Assembly: GCF_022179725.1 (NCBI RefSeq)
Contig: NZ_BPRC01000026.1
Coordinates: 1-58,648 of the forward strand
DNA: 58,648 nt
Direction: 5' to 3'
From: Methylorubrum aminovorans
GTDB taxonomy: Bacteria > Pseudomonadota > Alphaproteobacteria > Rhizobiales > Beijerinckiaceae
Shown here: positions 53,307 to 58,648 of the stretch, one piece after another
Layout: each line of letters starts with the position of its first letter
Position numbering within the stretch: position 1 is the first letter of the stretch
Position numbers and translations under genes: made by a program
Notes under the pieces: generated by a model
Database searches by the model: none
The model's input: the letters and a program-made list of their open reading frames with translations, nothing else
Told to the model about the DNA's origin: nothing

Positions 53307-53764
53307 GGTGGATCCTTTGATCAGGCAGGATCGCGATCGCGCGAACCAGCATGGCGGCACCTCCCCAGGTCTGCCGCCTTCTGGACTGCGTAACCCAGGC
53401 CGTTCAGGCCGGTTCATTCGCCTAAGGTGTTTCAGCGCCAGAAGCAGATCCGACAGGCGCGGTCGGATAAAAAATTCTACCGGACAATTGCAGGCATGAG
53501 AAGAATCTTGCTTGTTGCGCAGGTCGCGGGCGGCTAAACGGCTGGCACCAAGACGAAAAAAGACCGCCCCGGTGAGGGAGCGGCCCGAAGTCTAGGGAGG
53601 AAACGCCCAAGAAGGGCTACGGGACCGCGACGCCATCGCGATCTCGCATAATGCAAAATTAGATGGTGCGCCGCACAAGGCAAGCCCCTCAAAGGGCGTT
53701 TGCCGATGCACGTACGGCATAGCTTGCACCGTAAGTTCGCCGGCACACCATAGCCAGCGTGCAA
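53307..53764. other. Intergenic region between Mn catalase and the NepR-like gene
   Basis: No gene found. A GATCGCGATCGCGC stretch is near the catalase start, and a terminator lies at 53555-53588. Confidence 0.5.
53555..53588 (-). terminator. Rho-independent terminator (minus strand)
   Basis: On the minus strand GGGCCGCTCC pairs with GGGGCGGTC, one mismatch in the stem, around a short loop, followed by a TTTTTT run (53556-53561 as A on the plus strand). It would end transcripts coming from the NepR-like gene. Confidence 0.55.
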
Positions 53765-53974
53765 CTAGCTGCATTGTGCCTTTTCCTGATTTTTCTTCAG
53801 CTGCAGCAGCAGCTCGGCCAAGCGTGGATCAAGCCCCTCGTCCAGCACGGATTCGTAGATTGCCTGCAGCTGTAGCCCGAGCCGCAGGCGTGTCCGGGCA
53901 TCCAGGACTGGTCCGTGGTCGGTCATCGCTGACGCCGACGGATGCGTGTTTGAATTGGCGCTCATCATGGGCAT
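53765..53974 (-). CDS. NepR-like anti-sigma factor
   Basis: About 69 residues if MPMMSAN is the start; ATGs at 53968 and 53965 are equally possible. The stretch RLRLGLQLQAIYESVLDEGL followed by DPRLAELLLQL resembles the helix pair by which NepR holds the general stress sigma factor EcfG. The partner PhyR and EcfG are not in the window. A short C-terminus ends with KKNQEKAQCS. Confidence 0.55.
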   Translation of the reverse strand: MPMMSANSNTHPSASAMTDHGPVLDARTRLRLGLQLQAIYESVLDEGLDPRLAELLLQLKKNQEKAQCS

Positions 53975-54020
53975 CTGCTGAGAGGCGAGCGGGGTTGAGC
54001 AGCCGTTGAAAGCCCTACAG

Positions 54021-54350
54021 TCAGCCAAGAGCACCGGACGCGTTTCTGCGGGGCGCAGGCGCGCGTAGGCATTCAGTCTGCAGGTCGAGTAGATACCCGG
54101 CTAGCCGTTTGCGGACGGCGGGATCAGCGCAGGACACGGAGATGTAAACCGGCAGGGCCTCGCGCGCTATGTCGTAGACGACAGCCTCGGCATAGTGAGC
54201 AGCCTTGCGTTCGGTGTTGGCTGCCACAAGCCTAACCCCGGTCGGCAGTCCGAACGTGACGGTGATGATGGCCACAGCACACTCCAGGCACTCTGCGCGT
54301 CCGTGGAAACCCTCCTGATCCGGCGAAGTTTCTGGCGGGGTTATATCCAT
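54021..54350 (-). CDS. Hypothetical small protein
   Basis: 109 residues, no signal peptide. Segments such as CLECAVAIITVTFGLPTGVR and AEAVVYDIAREALPVYISVS suggest an alpha/beta fold, ending in a basic tail. It starts where the NepR-like frame ends. No family recognised. Confidence 0.4.
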   Translation of the reverse strand: MDITPPETSPDQEGFHGRAECLECAVAIITVTFGLPTGVRLVAANTERKAAHYAEAVVYDIAREALPVYISVSCADPAVRKRLAGYLLDLQTECLRAPAPRRNASGALG

Positions 54351-54438
54351 TATCCATACGCCCGTTGACCCGAAGCGGGACCGCTCCAGCTAAGCTCCGG
54401 GCCCTTTGGCGGGCCGGATTGCAGAGGCGAGCAGGGGT

Positions 54439-54699
54439 ATGAAGACCAAGAACCTGTGCACTCCTCCCTTCCAGGTGACGACCTTCCGGGACGGGCAGGC
54501 AGTCATCATTGAGACACTGGAAACAGAGGTCGCGGCCCGGACACGCTTCAGCTCAGCGGTTGAGCTGTGCTCGGCCCTCGACAACGCTCACGCACATAAG
54601 GTCGAACTGCGCGCGGGCGCGGCCAACCTTTTGGACTCTTGGGCGTCAGTCGGGCCTGATGTACCGGAACGGGTAGGGGCCGAGGAACAGGTCGCCTAA
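54439..54699 (+). CDS. Hypothetical small protein
   Basis: 86 residues starting MKTKNLCTPPFQVTTFRDGQ; the upstream open frame is less likely because CAGGGG lies before this ATG. Ends overlap the HNH gene on the opposite strand by about 54 bases. No function visible. Confidence 0.4.
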   Translation: MKTKNLCTPPFQVTTFRDGQAVIIETLETEVAARTRFSSAVELCSALDNAHAHKVELRAGAANLLDSWASVGPDVPERVGAEEQVA

Positions 54700-55098
54700 A
54701 GCCTTCCTGTAGCGATAGGTGAGCCAGCGCTGGCGCAGGTGCTCGGCGCGGTCGTGCAGGATGTGACAGCGCTGACAGAGCGCCTTGAGGTTCTTCGGGT
54801 CGTTGTTGCCCGGGTCATGGTCCAGATGCGCACATGCCAAGTAGACGCGGGTGGTCTGCAGGTCTGTGCCGGCCGGCAGGCATTCCAGCGGCGCCAGCTT
54901 GAGGGGACGCCCCTTGCCGCTGCGCCAGGTCTGCGCACCAGCATCCCACCAGCGGCCTTCACCCAGATGGAACACGAGCTGCCCGTGCGGCCGGCCGCAC
55001 TGCTCGCAGCAGCCCTTGGCCCGGCCGAAGCGGATCACGTCGGACAACTCGCGCCAGTCGATCGGATAGAAGAAGCGGTTCTCCGGGCGGATCGGCAT
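54646..55098 (-). CDS. HNH-type endonuclease-like protein
   Basis: 150 residues. The pattern CCEQCGRPHG, YLACAHLDHDPGNNDPKNLK and ALCQRCHILHD places two Cys pairs and an HxDHxxxNN core as in HNH nucleases; the last cysteines may bind a structural metal. It starts five bases after the recombinase gene and is probably co-expressed with it. A DNA-cutting role is likely; the target is unknown. Confidence 0.72.
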   Translation of the reverse strand: MPIRPENRFFYPIDWRELSDVIRFGRAKGCCEQCGRPHGQLVFHLGEGRWWDAGAQTWRSGKGRPLKLAPLECLPAGTDLQTTRVYLACAHLDHDPGNNDPKNLKALCQRCHILHDRAEHLRQRWLTYRYRKALGDLFLGPYPFRYIRPD

Positions 55099-55103
55099 GA
55101 CGC

Positions 55104-55685
55104 TCAGCCCTTTGCCTGTTGGCTGCGCGCACGCGCCTGCGGGAAGTACTGGTAGAACGTGAAGCGGCTGACCCCGAGGCGCTTGGCGATCGCGGCGATT
55201 GAGATGTTGCCGGCAGCCAGCAGCGCCTGCCCCACCTCCAGATCGGCCTCGCTGAGCTTCTTCGGGCGTCCACCCTTGCGGCCACGGGCAACGGCCGCCT
55301 TCAAACCCTCCATGGTGCGCTCGCGGTTGAGGTCGAGGAAGTACTCGGCCATGGCGCCGTGCATCTGCAGAGCGAAGCGCCCGTGGGCAGTGGCGCTGTC
55401 GAACTGCTCGGTCAGTGAGCGGAAGTGGATCTCCTTGATCCGTAGGCCGTCGATCGTACGCATCATCTCCACGAGAGAGCGGCCGAGGCGATCGAGCTTC
55501 CAAACCACCAGGACGTCTGTGGGACGAAGATAGGCGAGGGCAGCCTCGAACTCCGGGCGTTTGGTCCCGGCCTTGCCGCTCTTCTTCTCCTCGAAGATCC
55601 GCTCGCAACCGGCCTTGGTCAGCGCATCGCGCTGCAGGTCGAGGTTCTGATCCTGGGTCGAGACGCGGGCATATCCGACGAGCAT
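55104..55685 (-). CDS. Serine recombinase (resolvase/invertase)
   Basis: 193 residues, complete. The catalytic Ser9 lies in LVGYARVSTQDQNLDLQ; the catalytic domain continues with VVWKLDRLGRSLVEMMRTID, an E helix, and a C-terminal helix-turn-helix (GNISIAAIAKRLGVSRFTFY). It likely resolves plasmid multimers or transposition products. The region just before its start holds a resolution-site-like sequence. Confidence 0.93.
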   Translation of the reverse strand: MLVGYARVSTQDQNLDLQRDALTKAGCERIFEEKKSGKAGTKRPEFEAALAYLRPTDVLVVWKLDRLGRSLVEMMRTIDGLRIKEIHFRSLTEQFDSATAHGRFALQMHGAMAEYFLDLNRERTMEGLKAAVARGRKGGRPKKLSEADLEVGQALLAAGNISIAAIAKRLGVSRFTFYQYFPQARARSQQAKG

Positions 55686-55833
55686 GGCAGGATAGTCTCA
55701 CAACACCCTTATACGTACAATAGATTTCCTATCATATTTTCCGTACATAAACGGGGCTGTTTCGGGGTGCCGACGAGGCGCCAATGCCGATTGTCAGAAA
55801 AACGTTCGTTTTTCGCCCATGCACGATCGCACA
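55686..55833. promoter_or_regulatory. Candidate resolution site upstream of the recombinase
   Basis: An AT-richer stretch with TACGTACAATAGATTTCCTA and a CGTAC repeat (inverted partner GTACATAAAC) precedes the gene, the kind of position where res subsites lie. A perfect palindrome GAAAAACG-TT-CGTTTTTC sits at 55797-55814. Subsite limits cannot be fixed by eye. Confidence 0.5.
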
Positions 55834-56284
55834 TGATCCGCCCCCCTGAAGTGGTCCGCCCTGAGGTATGGCTTTTGAGCCAGATGAGGACGGACAGATG
55901 GGAACGAAGCGGCACAAGCCGGAAGACGTGGTCGCCAAGCTGCGGCAGGTGGATGTTCTGGTCTCGCAGGGCCAGAGCGTGGCGGAGGCGATCCGGGCCA
56001 TCGGCGTGACGGAAGTGACCTACGGGACGAGCTTTTGAACGGTGAGATCTTCTACACGCTCAAGGAGGCGCAGATCGTGATCGAGAGTTGGCGACGACAC
56101 TACAACAGCGTGCGCCCGCACGCCTCGCTCGGCTACCGACCACCGGCCCCGGAGGTGTTCGTGCCGGCCTTCACCGCTTGGCCGGCTGCGCTCACCCGGT
56201 CGGCTCCGCCGGCCAAGCGACCCGTGGAGCAAAGGCCGACCCTGCACTAACTTAGAACTTGGACCACCGCGTGGGGGCCGATCA
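55834..56284. mobile_element. Internally deleted IS3 element (451 bp)
   Basis: Inverted ends TGATCCGCCCCC and TGATCGGCCCCC (inward) with a shared GTGGTCC, 18 of 24 bases agreeing. Only the first 42 codons of orfA and the last 70 or so codons of orfB remain, joined near 56025; the middle, with the catalytic residues, is gone. Confidence 0.82.
55899..56251 (+). pseudogene. Joined fragments of IS3 OrfA and OrfB
   Basis: The first part reads MGTKRHKPEDVVAKLRQVDV and SVAEAIRAIGVTEVTY, the OrfA helix-turn-helix; the second reads LKEAQIVIESWRRHYNSVRP and HASLGYRPPAPEVFVP, the OrfB tail. No catalytic Asp/Glu is left. Confidence 0.82.
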
Positions 56285-56619
56285 CCGACGCCGTCGACTG
56301 GCAGGCCTACCATGCCATCCGCCGTTCCTCGCTCTGGGAGGAGAGAGGTCTTGACGGCTACGACGATGCTCGCCCGCAGGAGCGCTTTGCTCACCATCAC
56401 GCGCTGCTTCTGAAGCTGGATAAGGATGGGATCGGCACCACGCGGCTGGACGACCTGCGGGACGGGACGGGCATCGTAAGGCTGGTCGCCATCACAGCAT
56501 CCCTGCGGAGACAGGGGCACGGCCGTGTGCTCGACACGATGGTCGAAGACTATGCACGAGAAATTGGGTTGACCAGACTGCTCGTGAGTGCGGCTTCAGA
56601 GGCCGAAGGGTTCTACAGC
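56281..56619 (+). pseudogene. GNAT-family acetyltransferase fragment
   Basis: In frame from the IS3 end: VDWQAYHAIRRSSLWEERGL, GTTRLDDLRDGTGIVRLVAI and ASLRRQGHGRVLDTMVEDYA, the last being the acetyl-CoA loop (RRQGHGR). The N-terminus was removed by the IS3 element and the C-terminus ends after EGFYSRA, where IS6-type sequence starts. Confidence 0.75.
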
Positions 56620-56831
56620 AGGGCATCGAGAGCGACCACTTCCGGGTGAAACGACCCATTCCACGCGTGGGCGGGTTCCGCTCGTTCAACACGGCGCGCC
56701 GCACGATCTGCGGCTTCGAGGCGATGCTGTGGCTGCGCAAGGGCTTCGGCTTTGCCGGTGCGTGGACCATGCGCGAGCAGAACCAGCTACTCGGGATCTG
56801 CTTCGGACTTCCCCAGGCGAACAAAGCGTGA
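56620..56831 (+). pseudogene. IS6-family transposase, C-terminal fragment
   Basis: Reads IESDHFRVKRPIPRVGGFRS then NTARRTICGFEAMLWLRKGF, the characteristic end of IS6-type DDE transposases. The catalytic part is missing. Its boundary with the GNAT fragment is abrupt. Confidence 0.75.
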
Positions 56832-56844
56832 AAGCAGGACGGTA

Positions 56845-57021
56845 GAGGCCGTTCCGCGTCTCAGATCCAAGTTTGCGACACGCCCTCTTGCGATCACCCA
56901 ACCCGATCAGGCCGGCCACGTAGAGCGGACACATCGCGCGGCGGGCAGGATGCGACAGGACCGTCAAGAACGGTTGGAGCCAACGGGACAGGTCTACGCG
57001 CCAGTCATCGTCTGCTCCCAT
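56845..57021 (-). pseudogene. IS701-type transposase, N-terminal fragment
   Basis: Minus-strand frame with RVDLSRWLQPFLTVLSHPAR and APLYVAGLIGLGDRKRACRK-type sequence, as in the N-terminus of IS701/IS4-like transposases. It is cut at the IS6 fragment and has no catalytic core. Confidence 0.55.
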
Positions 57022-57214
57022 CGCGACCATCCGCGCTGGATCATCCTGCCGTACGAATCCTCCGTGGCATCTCCTCGTTCCCGCAAACCTGCCAAAGTAG
57101 TGCCAGGTGTCTGGTAGCGGAACGTTGTTGGGATCGGGTGCGTTGGGCGATCGAGGAATACGCCTGGCGCTTTGACGGGTTGCGCCGGGCTCAGTCTTCC
57201 CGGAGGTCCCGCTG
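57022..57214. other. Intergenic stretch before the IS481 gene
   Basis: No gene. It probably contains the left terminus of the IS481 element, but the inverted repeats could not be matched with confidence. Confidence 0.4.
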
Positions 57215-58201
57215 ATGCTCGCCATCCATCCGAATGCCCGTACCACGCCCGCTGTCCGCGTCGAGATTGCCCGCTCCCAGGAGAGCTCGGGTGTGCTGGC
57301 GAGCCGCTACGGTGTCTCCACCGAGACCATCCGCAAATGGCGCAAGCGCGGCCCGGCCGACTATCAGGATCGCTCGACGCGGCCGCACAAGTTACCCTGG
57401 AAGGCGAGCGAGGAGGAGCGTGCCATCGTCTGCGCGCTTCGTCGCGCCACCGGCTTCCCGCTCGACGATCTCACCTTCATTCTCACGCACTTCCTGCCGC
57501 ATCTGAACCGGGACGCCGTCTACCGCATCCTGAAGGCTGAAGGCCTTAACCGCCGGCCGCCGGCCGAGCGCACGCGCAAACCGCACGGTACGTTCAAGGA
57601 CTACGAGGTCGGCTTCGTGCATATGGACGTGAAGCACCTGCCCAAGCTCCAGGATCGCGATCGCGTGCTGCGCAAATGCTACCTCTACGTCGCCATCGAC
57701 CACGCCTCCCGCTACGTGCACCTCGCCGTCAAGGACGACGAGACCACCGCCTCGGCCATGGCCTTCTTGGACGAGGCGCTTTCAGCCTTGCCGTTCCGGG
57801 TCACGCACGTGCTGACTGACCGTGGCTCCTGCTTCACGGCCGATGACTTCGAGCACGCCTGCGAGCGGCACGGTGTGCAGCATCGCAAGACGAAAGCCTA
57901 CACGCCGACAACCAGCGGCATGGTCGAGCGCTTCAACTGGCGGGTGCAGCGCGAGGTGCTGGGCATCACCCTCTACAGCCACCAGGATCTTGAAGCGGTG
58001 CTGTCCGGCTTCAACCGCGCCTACAACGGCCGACGTCAGCGTGTCCTGAAGGGCCGCTCACCCGACATGATCTTACGCGAGCGCTTCGCCGCTAAGCCGG
58101 AACTGGCGAACAAGCGCCCCAAGCCGCCCGATCCAGACGCTCTTCCCAGAGCCCTCCAGGTCATCGCAGATGCCAAGGAGGTCTCGCATCCAGACAGCTA
58201 G
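57215..58201 (+). CDS. IS481-family transposase
   Basis: 328 residues. N-terminal helix-turn-helix (SGVLASRYGVSTETIRKWRK) and an integrase core with VGFVHMDVKHLPKLQDRDRV (Asp), HVLTDRGSCFTADDFEHAC (Asp) and TTSGMVERFNWRVQREVLG (Glu). It looks intact. It lies 172 bases before the junction Gly/His-rich gene. Confidence 0.93.
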   Translation: MLAIHPNARTTPAVRVEIARSQESSGVLASRYGVSTETIRKWRKRGPADYQDRSTRPHKLPWKASEEERAIVCALRRATGFPLDDLTFILTHFLPHLNRDAVYRILKAEGLNRRPPAERTRKPHGTFKDYEVGFVHMDVKHLPKLQDRDRVLRKCYLYVAIDHASRYVHLAVKDDETTASAMAFLDEALSALPFRVTHVLTDRGSCFTADDFEHACERHGVQHRKTKAYTPTTSGMVERFNWRVQREVLGITLYSHQDLEAVLSGFNRAYNGRRQRVLKGRSPDMILRERFAAKPELANKRPKPPDPDALPRALQVIADAKEVSHPDS

Positions 58202-58373
58202 GACCAGAGGAACTGGAGATATCGCCACAACGCTCCACTCCTGCCCCTGTGAACCTTGCTGCACCACCGCCGTTAATTCACGACTGCCCAGGCCTGCTCA
58301 AGATGGGTGCGGCGAACTCCCATCCGGCAGATGACCTGTGTCCCGAGGCAATGCTCGATGAGGAAAAGGTGCC

Positions 58374-58648
58374 ATGCACGTCAGGTTCAGAGCGGCCCGT
58401 ATCACTGGTTACGCCGCGCTTGCGCTGCTGACCGGTAGCATTGTGGGATCTATCCCGGCCGCTGCGCAGCACCACGGCGGTCACGGCGGGTTCGGTGGCC
58501 ACGGCAGGTTCGGCGGTCATGGCGGGTTCGGCGGTCATGGCGGGTTCGGCGGTCATGGCGGGTTCGGCGGTCATGGCGGGTTCGGCGGTCATGGCGGGTT
58601 CGGCGGTCATGGCGGGTTCGGCGGTCATGGCGGGTTCGGCGGTCATGG
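58374..58648 (+). CDS. Secreted Gly/His-rich repeat protein, N-terminal part (runs over the window end)
   Basis: The ATG lies 5 to 8 bases after an AGGAAAAGG ribosome site. The first 33 or so residues form a signal peptide (basic start, hydrophobic core, cleavage near AAAQ). The mature protein starts with His-Gly residues and then runs in six-residue GGFGGH repeats: two degenerate copies, then seven identical ones to the end of the window. The frame continues into base 1, where six more copies and the C-terminus lie; joined, the protein has 219 residues. His-rich glycine repeats suggest extracytoplasmic metal binding or a structural role, but this is inference. It sits just downstream of an IS481 transposase. 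Confidence 0.75.
   Translation, partial: MHVRFRAARITGYAALALLTGSIVGSIPAAAQHHGGHGGFGGHGRFGGHGGFGGHGGFGGHGGFGGHGGFGGHGGFGGHGGFGGHGGFGGH
58485..58646 (+). repeat. 18-bp tandem array encoding GGFGGH, right-hand part
   Basis: Nine consecutive 18-base units. The first two differ (GGT/GGC wobble, and one GGG to AGG change giving Arg) and the last seven are identical. The array continues at base 2 with six more identical units. Identity at wobble positions indicates recent expansion, and copy number should vary between isolates or be collapsed by assembly. Confidence 0.9.

Noticed and set aside
1..58648. tRNA, rRNA or tmRNA genes
   Set aside because: No cloverleaf-like or rRNA-like stretch was noticed in the gaps; those inspected hold repeats, IS ends or nothing recognisable.

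Overview
The window reads as one complete circular plasmid of about 58.6 kb from a GC-rich alphaproteobacterium, most likely Methylobacterium or a close relative. That host call rests on recalled similarity of the transposases, the MOBF relaxase, the flagellar rod genes and a NepR-like protein; no rRNA or other phylogenetic marker is present. Both ends lie in the same 18-base tandem array, and joining end to start gives one uninterrupted reading frame for a secreted Gly/His-rich protein, so the contig was probably opened inside that gene.

About 1-13.8 kb carries envelope and stress genes: a divergent RND pump and adaptor, a GH15 glycosidase, a secreted stand-alone CDF C-terminal domain, a PepSY protein, a CaCA-type exchanger, a DedA-like protein, a phospholipase D and an orphan flgC. 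From 13.8 to 20.6 kb is an insertion-sequence graveyard (IS256, IS21, IS110 and two nested IS3 elements) around a second Gly/His-rich secreted protein. From 21 to 31 kb is a metal-handling block: a Cys-rich copper-storage-like protein, a DUF2171 protein, a decayed HMA-CDF fusion, a ZIP transporter, MgtC and a CzcB/CzcA efflux pair. A methyltransferase, an orphan flgB and more IS remnants follow.

From 34.7 to 36.8 kb is an AT-rich island with two unrecognised genes. From 36.8 to 44.2 kb is the mobilisation module: a VirD4-type coupling protein, a TraL-like ATPase, accessory proteins, a candidate oriT and a MOBF relaxase-helicase. No mating-pair-formation (VirB) genes are present, so transfer would need a helper. 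From 44.2 to 47.9 kb is a defence or stability cargo block: a DUF1883-TIR protein with duplicated operator-like repeats, a small Cas2-fold/SinR-like protein, a DUF4411 PIN toxin with an HTH-ImmA/IrrE antitoxin, and a DUF1810 protein. The TIR plus Cas2-like pair is the best candidate here for an undescribed system.

From 47.9 to 52.4 kb is the replication and maintenance core: an iteron origin with DnaA-box-like sites and an AT-rich stretch, repA, parA with a small partner, dispersed palindromes, and a HigB/HigA-type toxin-antitoxin pair. The remainder holds a manganese catalase, a NepR-like protein, a serine recombinase with an HNH protein, a chain of broken IS and GNAT fragments, and an IS481 element beside the junction gene.
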